Source: Thalassospira profundimaris (lineage in GTDB: Bacteria > Pseudomonadota > Alphaproteobacteria > Rhodospirillales > Thalassospiraceae). Taken from it: a stretch of DNA of 44,170 nucleotides. Shown here in pieces: positions 7,646 through 16,406 of this stretch (the first letter of the stretch is position 1; every line of letters begins with the position of its first letter). Location: NCBI RefSeq assembly GCF_003326755.1, contig NZ_JPWH01000034.1:1-44170 (forward strand), given 5' to 3'. The notes below the pieces were generated by a model. That model was not told where the DNA came from and searched no databases. It worked only from the letters and a program-made list of their open reading frames with translations. Position numbers and translations under genes: made by a program.

Positions 7646-7694
7646 GGTCTGTTTTTCCCAACCAGACCTGCCGGACCTGTTTATCGGGTCCGGC
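7645..7694 (+). terminator. Twin hairpin after hcp, partial terminator or attenuator
   Basis: AGGTCTG (7645-7651) pairs with CAGACCT (7663-7669) around a T-rich loop. Immediately after, GCCGGACC (7670-7677) pairs with GGTCCGGC (7687-7694). The following TTCCTCTGTTT is only moderately T-rich. The arrangement could release most transcripts after hcp and let some pass into vgrG, giving more Hcp than VgrG. The rest of the gap to 7872 shows no gene. Confidence 0.5.
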
Positions 7695-7872
7695 TTCCTC
7701 TGTTTGTGCGGTTGTGTACAAGGGCTGGCAGGATTTTTTGTCATTCGGCCACGTTTTTGCCACTTCCGCACGTCAGGGTTGCAGCTTCCGGGTGAAAACC
7801 GGTTCTTTTGGTTTAAAGGATCTCCCGGTTGGGGTGTTTTAATGTAATCGCGTTCGCAGCAAGAGGCGCACC

Positions 7873-9978
7873 ATGAATCATATCATTTCGGAAGAAACCC
7901 TCTCGGGGCTGGCAAAACGGTTTTTATCGCAGGACCAGGATCTGGCATTCGCCTTTACCGGTGCGGTCGGTGATTTTTCCGTGGTTGGCTTTGAAGCACG
8001 CGAAACCATTAATGCACCGTTCGAGATTTCCATCAATCTCGCCTCTCCCGACCCGGCGATAGACCTGCATTCCCTGATCGATGCGCCGGGATGCCTGGGC
8101 ATTTATAATAAATATGATGAAGTGCGGTATTTGCACGGGATCGTAACCGAGGTGGAACGGGGCGATAGCGGCATTCGCCGCACCTTTTATTCCGTTACCC
8201 TGCGCCCGACATTAAGCCGCCTTGATCACGGATCGGACAGCCGCATCTGGCAAACCAAAACCGTGCCCGAGATCGTGTCCGAGGTGTTCAAGGAATACAG
8301 CATTACCGATGTGGAATGGCGCCTGAATGGTCAGCATGCCCCGCGTGAATATTGCACCCAATACCGGGAAACCCATCGCGCTTTTATTGAACGCCTGTTG
8401 TCGGAAGAGGGCATTTTCTATTATTTTGAACATTCTGAAAACAGCCACAAGCTGATCCTGACCGACGCGCCGCTAGCAACGCCAATGCTGCCGAATGCCG
8501 GCAAGATCGAATATAATTCCCGTCCTGGCGGGCAAAATCGCGGTAGCTGGATCAGTGCCTTTTCCCAGCGTGAAAAGCTGCGTTCGTCCAGCTACGAGAT
8601 GAACGACTATACCTTTAAAAACCCGCCTGCCAATCAGCGCCGTAATCAGGCCGCGCAGGAAAATAACGGCTTGCAGGCGGATTATGCCCTGTATGATTAC
8701 CCCGGTCGTTACAAGGACCCGCGTGTTGGCAGCGATTTTACCAAACACCGGATTGAAAGTGTGCGGGTCGATGCCACCACCGGCCACGGCCAGACCAGCA
8801 ATATCCAGCTTTGCCCCGGTTTTCATTTCGAGCTGACCGGCCATGACGATGCCAGCGCCAATGGCCGCCATCGTATTTTGTCGGTCCAGCATAGCGGCAC
8901 ACAATCCGCCGCCCTTGAAGAGGATGCGGGCAGTGGGGCCACCACCTACAAGGCCAGTTTCACCACCATGCCGGGCCATTTGCCCTATCGTCCGCCGCTG
9001 GCGCAAAAGCCGCTGGTGGATGGTCCGCAGATCGCGCATGTGACCGGACCGGAAGGCGAGGAAATTTACTGTGATGAATTTGGCCGCATCAAGGTTTGGT
9101 TTCCGTGGGACCGTCATGGGGAAAAGAACGAAAATTCATCCTGCTGGATCCGTGTCAGCCAGAACTGGGCCGGGGGGGCCTGGGGGCACATGGCGATCCC
9201 GCGTATCGGCCATGAAGTGATTGTCGATTATCTGGAAGGCGACCCGGACCAGCCGATTGTTACCGGCCGCACCTATCATGCCACCAACCGCCCGCCTTAT
9301 GGCCTGCCGGAAAATAAAACCCGGATGACAATCAAATCCCAAACCCACAAGGGGGAGGGTTATAACGAACTGCGCTTTGAAGACGAGGCGGGGCGTGAAG
9401 AAGTCTTTATGCACGCGCAGAAAGACCACAATACCATCATTGAAAACAATGAAACCCACCAGATCGGTAATGACCGGTCCAAAACCGTTGCCCATGATCA
9501 GAGCGAAAGCATCGGTAACGACAAGACCATCAATGTCAAAAACGATCATACCGAAAATATCGGTAATGACATGACCTATTCTGTTGGCCGTAACCAGCAG
9601 GAAAAATACGGCAAGGATCACGTCCATACGGTGGGCAATATTCACAAACAGTCGATCTATGCCGACCATCTTTACGAAACCGGCCGCAACTACGAGGGCT
9701 CGGTCGCTGGAACCTACAAGATGGATGTGGGTAAAACCATCACGACGAATACCGGCACCCATACCTTGATGGCGTTTGAAAAATTCATCATCAAGGGGCC
9801 TGGCGGCAAAATCACCCTGGATTCATCGGGCATCACGCTTGAAGCGCCGAAAATCAACCTGAAGGGTGCGGTGTCGATGGGCGGATCAGGCTCCGCCCAG
9901 GTGCCGACGCTTTCGATGGCCGCCAACGAAGGTCTGCCGATTTGCGAAGAATGCGCCAAAAAAGCCGCGGAGGAGTAA
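7873..9978 (+). CDS. vgrG: VgrG, T6SS spike protein
   Basis: This 701-residue VgrG shows the N-terminal gp27-like domain (about 30-330, with the typical YRETHRAFIERLLSEEGIFYYFEH block). The gp5 OB-fold follows (about 390-480: DEFGRIKVWFPWDRHGE, SCWIRVSQNWAGGAWG, PRIGHEVIVDYLEGDPDQP). After it comes a needle of IGNDxT-type beta repeats (about 515-600). It ends in a short tail with a Cys-x2-Cys motif (CEEC) and has no added toxin domain. VgrG trimers cap the Hcp tube and carry a PAAR tip. AGAGG lies six bases before ATG 7873. The PAAR gene follows after three bases, so the two are probably co-translated. Downstream cargo genes probably load on this spike. Confidence 0.95.
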   Translation: MNHIISEETLSGLAKRFLSQDQDLAFAFTGAVGDFSVVGFEARETINAPFEISINLASPDPAIDLHSLIDAPGCLGIYNKYDEVRYLHGIVTEVERGDSGIRRTFYSVTLRPTLSRLDHGSDSRIWQTKTVPEIVSEVFKEYSITDVEWRLNGQHAPREYCTQYRETHRAFIERLLSEEGIFYYFEHSENSHKLILTDAPLATPMLPNAGKIEYNSRPGGQNRGSWISAFSQREKLRSSSYEMNDYTFKNPPANQRRNQAAQENNGLQADYALYDYPGRYKDPRVGSDFTKHRIESVRVDATTGHGQTSNIQLCPGFHFELTGHDDASANGRHRILSVQHSGTQSAALEEDAGSGATTYKASFTTMPGHLPYRPPLAQKPLVDGPQIAHVTGPEGEEIYCDEFGRIKVWFPWDRHGEKNENSSCWIRVSQNWAGGAWGHMAIPRIGHEVIVDYLEGDPDQPIVTGRTYHATNRPPYGLPENKTRMTIKSQTHKGEGYNELRFEDEAGREEVFMHAQKDHNTIIENNETHQIGNDRSKTVAHDQSESIGNDKTINVKNDHTENIGNDMTYSVGRNQQEKYGKDHVHTVGNIHKQSIYADHLYETGRNYEGSVAGTYKMDVGKTITTNTGTHTLMAFEKFIIKGPGGKITLDSSGITLEAPKINLKGAVSMGGSGSAQVPTLSMAANEGLPICEECAKKAAEE

Positions 9979-9981
9979 GCC

Positions 9982-10239
9982 ATGAAACCGGTAGCACGGG
10001 TTGGCGACAAGGTGGATTGTTCCAAACATGGCAGCGGCACCATTTCGGCGGGCGGGCAGTCGTTGGTGGATGGCAAGCCGGTGGCCCGTGTGGGCGATAA
10101 ATGCAGTTGCGGTGGCACCATCACCCAGGGATCCAGCCAGTCGATGGATAATGGCAAGCCGATTGCCTATGTCGGCTGCGCCATTAGCTGTGGCGGCACC
10201 ATTACCTCGGGCTCGCCAACGGCAAAGGTAAAGCCCTGA
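9982..10239 (+). CDS. PAAR-domain T6SS spike-tip protein
   Basis: This 85-residue protein consists of a single PAAR fold, with repeats of the pattern GKPVARVGD and SCGGTITxGS, and several Cys and His residues suited to binding the tip zinc ion. PAAR proteins sharpen the VgrG spike and can tether effectors. AGGAG (9971-9975) lies six bases upstream, across the vgrG stop codon. There is no effector extension, so the cargo is likely the separately encoded lipase downstream. Confidence 0.93.
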   Translation: MKPVARVGDKVDCSKHGSGTISAGGQSLVDGKPVARVGDKCSCGGTITQGSSQSMDNGKPIAYVGCAISCGGTITSGSPTAKVKP

Positions 10240-10326
10240 CCCAAAAACGGGTCAACTGGACGAACAAATTTGACGGTGATTTGACGATTTAGGGAACGTG
10301 ATTCTGTCATAGGTTGGGTGGACGTG

Positions 10327-11286
10327 ATGTCTGTATCCGAGGCCTGGATTGGGGATTGTCATCTAAAAGAGATCGACGGGCAGCGAGAATGTTGCTGTCA
10401 GGTCGCCGTCTGGGCCGATGGTTTTGACGTTTTTCACGCCCGTCTTGAAGAACACCTTCAGGCGCAAGGCCTGAGTTTACTGTGGGTGGAAGAAGGTCTT
10501 AGCGCCCCGCATTATCTGCGCCGTCATCGAGATCAACAAAGCCGGATTGGTGTTCTGGCCCGTGCGGTACATGCCGGACATCCTGTTGAATTTGGCCCGC
10601 TGAATTTTCACAATGTCGGGGTTGGGCTAGATACAGAACAAAATTACCTCGTTTACGAAGACATTGCCGATACAGCCCCACTGGACGACCAGTTTGGGGC
10701 TTGGCCGGTTAAAAACGTCCCGAAGATGTTGCTTGACCCGCTATTTGGGCAGCCGGAACCTGATTCCTCCGCGATTGAAGATGATGGCGATGTCGCACAG
10801 GTTCCCGTGATGCGGACCTATGCGGTCATAGACGCCGCCAAACTGCAATCCGGCTTTGACGAGATCGCGGAATGCGGTTTGCGTTATCGATGTCTTTTTA
10901 AAGGGCAGGCCGCGCAGGACCTTAAAGATGTCGCACCTTTACTGCTGGAGCTTGATCCGTCCGCTGATATGACGCGCCGGTTATTGACCTATAATCCCAA
11001 ACTGCCCGAGAGCATGACAACCGCCCATTTGTGGCACAAGGAGCCGGGAATTTACATCCGCTCCCGCATGGGGTTCGAGGATATCTGGCGGCATTTCCGC
11101 AAGTTTGTCCGTATTCAGGATGAAAGCGGAAAATGGTTTTATTTCCGGTTCTGGGAGCCATCCGTCCTGAACCAGCTTCCCGCCATATTAACGCCGGAAA
11201 ACGGAAAGCAGTTTTTTGCCAAAGACCTCACATTTGTTGCGCTAACAGCAAACCCCAACGCAGGCAGGATCATCCGACGTGTTTGA
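10327..11286 (+). CDS. DUF4123 (Tap/TEC) effector-loading adaptor
   Basis: The second half of this protein of about 319 residues matches DUF4123. Its landmarks are YAVIDAAKL, LFKGQAAQDLKDVAPLLLELD, GIYIRSRMGFEDIWRHFRKF and GKWFYFRFWEPSVLNQL. DUF4123 proteins are chaperone-like adaptors that attach a cognate effector to VgrG or PAAR and are not themselves secreted. The first 150 or so residues form an additional domain I do not recognise. ATG 10327 is preferred over upstream GTG codons at 10318 and 10324 because a GGGTGG stretch lies just before it, but this is uncertain. The gene overlaps the next start by eight bases. The position between PAAR and the lipase fits a role in loading the lipase. 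Confidence 0.85.
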   Translation: MSVSEAWIGDCHLKEIDGQRECCCQVAVWADGFDVFHARLEEHLQAQGLSLLWVEEGLSAPHYLRRHRDQQSRIGVLARAVHAGHPVEFGPLNFHNVGVGLDTEQNYLVYEDIADTAPLDDQFGAWPVKNVPKMLLDPLFGQPEPDSSAIEDDGDVAQVPVMRTYAVIDAAKLQSGFDEIAECGLRYRCLFKGQAAQDLKDVAPLLLELDPSADMTRRLLTYNPKLPESMTTAHLWHKEPGIYIRSRMGFEDIWRHFRKFVRIQDESGKWFYFRFWEPSVLNQLPAILTPENGKQFFAKDLTFVALTANPNAGRIIRRV

Positions 11287-12244
11287 AAAACTGGTTTTAC
11301 ATAGTCGCAAAGTTCTCATGCTCGTGCTTTGCACGCTGGTTATGGCCTGTAAACAGGAGGCGGACGTGGATACGATCAATATTGATGATGTGAAAGTGGA
11401 TACCAGCGACTGGCGTGATTATTGCGTTGGCTATCATTCTTTAAAAATTCCGCCCGGGCTGAAACCCTCGTTCCACCCGGCCACGAATATTGACTGGCAA
11501 TACCCGCATATCGAACGCAATTTTCAGGGTTCGGCGCTGGATTATATTCATGGACATGAACGTTTTGGTGAAGCTGTTTTTTCTACGCGGGTGAATGGTT
11601 GGGATTTTGTTGTTGCGAAAGAACAGCGCTCGAGAAGAATTTCAGATAATAGCTTAGTATTTTTTGGTGCAAAGAAGGTTGCAGATGATGTTTTATCGTT
11701 CAGCCAAGACGCATCAGTCTCAATTGTAGGTGATGGTTCTGATCCTAAATATCGTACTTTTTACGAAAATTTGAACGCCGAGCCTGCCACCGAAAAGAAC
11801 AAATCAACCGGGTTTTGTTATGATGGATATGTTTTCTCCGGTTATAATCCTCGCCATTTATATGATTTCACCGTTGATATTTTGAGTGGATCTGAAAAAG
11901 GCCGTCATGGATTTGAACTGGTACTTTCGCAAAAGATGGAGTCTCCAAAGTCAGATGATCGACCGTTGGCCCCGGTTGGGGATATCAATATGTTTCCCAA
12001 TATTATCCAGTCTGAACAAGAGGATATTACCGGAGGTCGTGGATATCGCGGTTCCATGACACACATTTGGGATGCCCAGGATGGCGCTGACCGGCACTGG
12101 ATCAAGGCGCTTTTCATGGGGCCAAAGAAGAATGTCAAAACGCCTCTTATCGCGATAGAGACGATTGGTGATATTCGTGCCCGGAATTGGGAACATGACA
12201 AAAAAGAGTTCTTGGGGTTCCTGGGTAATATTAAACCTAATTGA
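11279..12244 (+). CDS. Predicted lipoprotein, probable periplasmic immunity to the T6SS lipase (Tli4-like)
   Basis: This 321-residue protein starts at GTG 11279, overlapping the DUF4123 stop. Its N-terminus is basic then hydrophobic and ends in a lipobox-like VMAC, with Cys24 as the probable lipidated residue. The mature part contains motifs such as GYHSLKIPPG and FCYDGYVFSGYN, resembling Tli4-type immunity proteins of T6SS phospholipases. That resemblance is my recollection, not a search result. Lipase effectors act on periplasmic membrane faces, so lipoprotein immunity partners are common. It directly precedes and overlaps the lipase gene. The middle of the gene is more AT-rich than its neighbours, as often seen for exchanged immunity genes. 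Confidence 0.7.
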   Translation: MFEKLVLHSRKVLMLVLCTLVMACKQEADVDTINIDDVKVDTSDWRDYCVGYHSLKIPPGLKPSFHPATNIDWQYPHIERNFQGSALDYIHGHERFGEAVFSTRVNGWDFVVAKEQRSRRISDNSLVFFGAKKVADDVLSFSQDASVSIVGDGSDPKYRTFYENLNAEPATEKNKSTGFCYDGYVFSGYNPRHLYDFTVDILSGSEKGRHGFELVLSQKMESPKSDDRPLAPVGDINMFPNIIQSEQEDITGGRGYRGSMTHIWDAQDGADRHWIKALFMGPKKNVKTPLIAIETIGDIRARNWEHDKKEFLGFLGNIKPN

Positions 12245-12255
12245 GGAGGCGTATT

Positions 12256-13902
12256 TTGATTCAGTGTCCTAAAGATGTTGTTGTACCCGTTATTTTCATT
12301 CCCGGGATCATGGGGTCGCGCTTAAGGCAGAAGGCCAATCCAGATAAAGTAATGTGGGATCCTGATGATGTTGCTCTTATGCTAAAAAAATACGGTCTTG
12401 CAGGCGGGTTTTATATTAACCCATTACACTTTACCGGGATAGGGAAAGCCTTTGAAAACGCCGACATGTCTGTGCCTGGCGATCATACGTTGGAGGGAGC
12501 TTCTGTAGCTTTGTCTGCCAGTGCACGAAAAAAGGCTCTTATTGGTGGGGCGTCATTCAACAAAGACTATCTTGAACCAATGGAATATTCGGACCATGAG
12601 AATATTTCCAATGCTTCTGATGGGTTTTGGGGATCGCAGGTCGAACGAAATTGGGGATCTGTCGCCTGGAGTTCTTATGGATCCATCTTGGAAAAACTGG
12701 AACAGCAATTTCCACAAACACTAAGCCTGACTGTAAAAGAGGTTAACCCGGAATTCAATCTGGTGGAAATGCCGGTTTTTGCGTTGGGATATAACTGGTC
12801 GGCATCCAATGACGATTCTGGAAAATATGCCGCAGATAAAATAAAGCAGTGGGTCGCAAAGGCAAAGCAGCGCGCGGCAGATATTGGTGCACAATGCCCC
12901 GGGGCGATTGTTTTGACCCATTCGATGGGCGGGCTTGTTGCCCGGTCTGCGGCCATGATCCACGGTGCGGCAGGTGATATATTCGCCGTTTTACACACAG
13001 TTATGCCAACAGATGGCGCGGCAGCGGCCTATAAACGTTTTCATTTCGGGTTTGAACATCCTGAATTCAGTATTTTTTCGCCCATTGATGGTGCGTTTGA
13101 AAGGGCCGGATATGTGGTGTTGGGGCGTCAGGGTCAGTTGGTCACGGCTATTTTGGGGCATATGCCCGGTGGGCAGGAATTACTGCCCAACAAGCGTTAC
13201 AAGGATAATGAAGGTAAGGCTCAATGGCTGACGGTTAAAAACCCGGAACGGAACTGGGCGGTTAAGTGGTTTAGCGATGACGAACCGTTTATTGAGCTGC
13301 CGAAACGCAATCCCTATACCGAAATCTATCGTCGTGAAGATCGGATGTATCGGGCGGCAAATCCGGAATGGCTGTTTCCGGAAGGGATGGAGGATCTGCC
13401 ACCCACGAAATCCGGGTTTCAGTATTTTTCTGAGGTAAATAAAGATGCTGAATTGTTTCATGACATTTTGGTTTCTTCCGGCGATTTCCACGAAGTGACG
13501 TATCTTTGCTACAGCGATGATCCGGGCCTTAAAACCTATGACCGGGTTGATTGGGAGAGCGCGAAACCTTTCGGGTCATGGGGGCGGGATGTGAGTGAAA
13601 AAGATGTCTCGGCGGACAGGACCGAGGATTATCGGCGGGAAGGTTTGCTGTGGGGCAGTGAAGAGGACAAGGAAATTTCTGGCGGCTGGGTTGGCACGGA
13701 TTTCAAAATTGCCGCCCCAAGCGGTGCAGGTGACATGACGGTGCCAGCCAGTTCGGGGCGGTTTGCCGCTGCTGTGCCCAAATCACGCCGGACGGGTCAT
13801 AAAAGCGGATATATGCACGAACCCGCCCTAAAAGCGGGCATTGTGGAAACCTGGGTGAAAGACACGATGGTCGAAGTTTTGGGTAAATGCACGTTGTATT
13901 GA
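12256..13902 (+). CDS. T6SS-associated alpha/beta-hydrolase lipase effector (LCAT-like)
   Basis: This protein of about 548 residues begins with VIFIPGIMGSRL, the oxyanion-hole strand typical of LCAT- and PGAP1-like lipases. It has a nucleophile elbow THSMGG with Ser223, a GDMTVP motif with Asp493, and a following His521, making a plausible catalytic triad. The first elbow position is Thr, not the usual Gly of GxSxG. TTG 12256 is preferred as the start because GAGGAGG (12243-12249) lies six bases upstream; an earlier TTG at 12241 overlaps the previous stop. There is no signal peptide, as expected for T6SS cargo. Context (PAAR, DUF4123, lipoprotein) supports a membrane-lipid-attacking effector. 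The exact Tle class is uncertain. Confidence 0.8.
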   Translation: MIQCPKDVVVPVIFIPGIMGSRLRQKANPDKVMWDPDDVALMLKKYGLAGGFYINPLHFTGIGKAFENADMSVPGDHTLEGASVALSASARKKALIGGASFNKDYLEPMEYSDHENISNASDGFWGSQVERNWGSVAWSSYGSILEKLEQQFPQTLSLTVKEVNPEFNLVEMPVFALGYNWSASNDDSGKYAADKIKQWVAKAKQRAADIGAQCPGAIVLTHSMGGLVARSAAMIHGAAGDIFAVLHTVMPTDGAAAAYKRFHFGFEHPEFSIFSPIDGAFERAGYVVLGRQGQLVTAILGHMPGGQELLPNKRYKDNEGKAQWLTVKNPERNWAVKWFSDDEPFIELPKRNPYTEIYRREDRMYRAANPEWLFPEGMEDLPPTKSGFQYFSEVNKDAELFHDILVSSGDFHEVTYLCYSDDPGLKTYDRVDWESAKPFGSWGRDVSEKDVSADRTEDYRREGLLWGSEEDKEISGGWVGTDFKIAAPSGAGDMTVPASSGRFAAAVPKSRRTGHKSGYMHEPALKAGIVETWVKDTMVEVLGKCTLY

Positions 13903-13910
13903 GGCACGAT

Positions 13911-14252
13911 ATGATGTTGTTGAATGCACAAGAACTTGATGGTCTGAAAGATTCAGCGCAATCAAGCCGCAAAGGCAGATTAAAAGCGGTTTTTCTTGCC
14001 GAAATTGCCGCGACCCCGTCCGGCACTATGTCTCCGGCATCGTTCTTTGATCGGAATTTTGAGGCGGCCCTCGCGCTTCCCGCTCTTCGCGACGATGAAT
14101 TGCTTGATTTGTGCCAGATCGCCTATTGGCAACAGATCGATCTGCAGGTTCTGCCTGCCTATCAACGTTGCAAGAAAGAACAGAAATGGCCCGGCAGGGC
14201 ATTGTATCTTTCGGCAATATTGGAATCTGTTAAAGAGAACGTCATTTCCTGA
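13911..14252 (+). CDS. Small unknown protein downstream of the lipase effector
   Basis: This 113-residue reading frame starts at ATG 13911, with GAGG (13901-13904) six bases upstream and only eight bases between it and the lipase gene, so it is probably in the same operon. It has no signal peptide or membrane segment and appears mostly helical, with a pattern DELLDLCQIAYWQQID in the second half and two Cys residues. I do not recognise a family. It could be a second immunity or accessory protein of the effector module. The good ribosome-binding site and tight spacing favour a real gene. Confidence 0.6.
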   Translation: MMLLNAQELDGLKDSAQSSRKGRLKAVFLAEIAATPSGTMSPASFFDRNFEAALALPALRDDELLDLCQIAYWQQIDLQVLPAYQRCKKEQKWPGRALYLSAILESVKENVIS

Positions 14253-14369
14253 TGTTTGTCGGGTATTTCCCGTATCGGTTCAGGGGCTGATTTTCAGCTT
14301 GCATGCGGGGCTGATAGCGACAATTGTCTATGCTGTTGGATCAGTAGCCTGATGACAGATGGAACAGCA

Positions 14370-15533
14370 ATGACGCCGATGCCTGCCGCCACCGATGGTT
14401 CCGCGATGGAACAGAAAATCCGTTCCGCGCTGGAAAAACAGGAATATGCAACCGTTGAATCCCTGTGCCGCGAGATGCTGGTGCAATCGGGTCCATTGCA
14501 TGTCTGGCGTTGGTTGGTTCTGGCCTTGCGCCAGCAGGGCAAGGCCGAAGAGGCCCGTCCCATTCTTGAAATGCTGGTCGAACAGGTGCCCGGCAATCTC
14601 GAAATCCGTTTTGATCTGGCAGAAGTTTTACTGCTATTGGGCGAATTTGGCCGGGGTTGGCGGGAATATAAATATCGTTACAGTTTGGGCCATACCACCC
14701 ATATGGATCGCAAGGTGCAAAAGCCGTTATGGGATGGTCGGCGATTAAGCAATCAGACCCTGCTGATCCATGACGAGCAGGGCTTTGGCGATACATTCCA
14801 GTTTTTGCGTTTGGTCGAGGCGGCAAAGGAACGCAGCCAGGCACGCATCGTATTGCAGGTGCGCCCGGAACAGGAAGGTTTTGCAAGGCGGCTGGGCACC
14901 AGTGATGATGTGATATTGCAAGGCGACCTGCCGCCTGATTTTGACCAGCATTGCCATCTTATGACCCTGCCCATGGCCCTGGGGTTGAAGATGGCGGACC
15001 TGCCGGGGAAAATACCCTATCTGTCGGTGGATCCGGCCCGCTTGGAAAAATGGCAACACCGCCTGAAGGATGTGCCACGCCCGCTGGTGGGGTTGGTCTG
15101 GGCGGGGCGGCCAACGCATTTGAATGATGCCAATCGCTCACTTTCCTTTGCGCAACTGGCCCCGCTTGCCGATGCCGGGGTGACTTTTGTTTCCGTGCAA
15201 AAGGGCGATCGCGCAGTTGATGCCCAAAAGCCGCCCAAAGGCATGAAATTATTGAACCTGTCAGAAGAAATTGACGATTTTGAAGATACGGCGGCGATCT
15301 TGCAGGTGCTGGATCTGTTAATCTCGGTGGATAGTTCGCCGGTTCACCTTGCCGGGGCGCTGGGATGTCCGGCCTGGGTGATGTTGCCTTTTGTGCCGGA
15401 CTGGCGCTGGCTGTTAGACTGCGATGATACCCCGTGGTATCCCTCGGTGCGCCTGTTTCGCCAGCCATCTATCGGGGACTGGCAGAGTGTGATGATCCAT
15501 ATCCGCACTGCCCTTGCGGAGAAATTTGCGTGA
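14370..15533 (+). CDS. TPR protein with GT9/GT41-like glycosyltransferase C-terminus
   Basis: The N-terminal part carries helical TPR-like repeats (for example GKAEEARPILEMLVEQVPGN). The rest resembles bacterial TPR-glycosyltransferases: FGRGWREYKYRY, LLIHDEQGFGDTFQFLR, PLVGLVWAGRPTHLNDANRS, and the signature DSSPVHLAGALGCPAWVMLP followed by DWRWLLDCDDTPWYPSVRLFRQ. Such proteins probably transfer sugars to proteins or surface polymers; donor and acceptor are unknown. The open frame reaches back to 14256, but ATG 14370 has GGA seven bases upstream, while ATG 14352 has no good site, so the start is uncertain. The stop overlaps the next gene's GTG, indicating co-translation. Whether it belongs with the T6SS unit is unclear. 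Confidence 0.8.
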   Translation: MTPMPAATDGSAMEQKIRSALEKQEYATVESLCREMLVQSGPLHVWRWLVLALRQQGKAEEARPILEMLVEQVPGNLEIRFDLAEVLLLLGEFGRGWREYKYRYSLGHTTHMDRKVQKPLWDGRRLSNQTLLIHDEQGFGDTFQFLRLVEAAKERSQARIVLQVRPEQEGFARRLGTSDDVILQGDLPPDFDQHCHLMTLPMALGLKMADLPGKIPYLSVDPARLEKWQHRLKDVPRPLVGLVWAGRPTHLNDANRSLSFAQLAPLADAGVTFVSVQKGDRAVDAQKPPKGMKLLNLSEEIDDFEDTAAILQVLDLLISVDSSPVHLAGALGCPAWVMLPFVPDWRWLLDCDDTPWYPSVRLFRQPSIGDWQSVMIHIRTALAEKFA

Positions 15534-16402
15534 CGCCGATCCGTTCCATGATCGCCCTTGCCGGGCTTTTGATGCTGACAGCGTGCGGGGGCGTTGCCGC
15601 ACGCCATGAGGTGCGCTCTGCTCTGGTTGCAAATGCCGATTGGCAATCTGGCGTGGTCCAGGCGGGGCTGTTTGATATTGCCGCGTCCTGGTCGCAGGTT
15701 ACAACGGGCGAGACGTTGTTTGTGTATCTGGAAGGGGACGGGCTGGCCTATGTGACGGTCTATCGCCCGGCACAGGACCCGACACCCAGCGACCCGGTCG
15801 CTTTGCGCATGGCCGTGCAGGATATTCATTCAGCAGGCAAAGCGGCGCAGCCGGTGCTGTATCTGGCGCGGCCCTGCCAATATACGCTGCCGGAACATGG
15901 CCGAAATTGCAGCCGTAAATACTGGACAACCGGGCGCTATGCCCCCGAAATTGTTGCCAGCCTCAGCATGGCCCTTGACCAGTTCAAACAACGGTTTCAG
16001 GCCCGTCATATCGTTCTGGTCGGTTATTCCGGCGGTGGGGCGCTGGCGGTATTACTGGCATCTGAACGTTCGGATGTGACCGGAATTGTAACCGTGGTGG
16101 GCAACCTGGATTTGGCTTATTGGGCGCAACGTGACGGGTTAACGCCACTTTCCGGGTCTATTGACCCGGCGGATGTTGCGCCGAAAATTGCCAATATTGC
16201 CCAGCTCCACCTTGCCGGGGGCCGGGATGATGCCGTGGGGCCCGATGTGACACAGGCCTATATGGCGGCTTTACCGGCTGGGGCAAAGGTGGAAATGCTG
16301 GGTTTTGATCAGTATGATCATCACTGTTGCTGGGCGCGGGACTGGCGGGAAATCTCGCAGCGTCCCGAATTTTCCCGCATTCCCTATTGGAGCACCCCGT
16401 AA
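15530..16402 (+). CDS. Predicted lipoprotein alpha/beta hydrolase
   Basis: This 290-residue protein starts at GTG 15530, overlapping the previous stop (GTGA), with GGAGA seven bases upstream. Its signal peptide ends in lipobox LTAC followed by GG, so it is probably anchored to a membrane facing the periplasm. The core has a GYSGGG nucleophile elbow (Ser167), a GGRDDAV segment (Asp233 or Asp234) and His264/His265 in YDHHCC, forming a plausible triad. LVYLARPCQYT-like sequence in the middle and the double Cys near the end are unusual. The substrate is unknown. Coupling to the glycosyltransferase suggests a role in cell-envelope or glycan modification. It ends four bases from the convergent sulfotransferase gene. 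Confidence 0.78.
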   Translation: MTPIRSMIALAGLLMLTACGGVAARHEVRSALVANADWQSGVVQAGLFDIAASWSQVTTGETLFVYLEGDGLAYVTVYRPAQDPTPSDPVALRMAVQDIHSAGKAAQPVLYLARPCQYTLPEHGRNCSRKYWTTGRYAPEIVASLSMALDQFKQRFQARHIVLVGYSGGGALAVLLASERSDVTGIVTVVGNLDLAYWAQRDGLTPLSGSIDPADVAPKIANIAQLHLAGGRDDAVGPDVTQAYMAALPAGAKVEMLGFDQYDHHCCWARDWREISQRPEFSRIPYWSTP

Positions 16403-16406
16403 CGGC

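Noticed and set aside
8473..9762. Minus-strand open frames opposite vgrG
   Set aside because: They are shadows of a gene with clear VgrG domains and show no recognisable family of their own.
10240..10326. Possible small gene or terminator between PAAR and DUF4123
   Set aside because: No hairpin with T tail and no open frame of useful length; the genes are probably cotranscribed.
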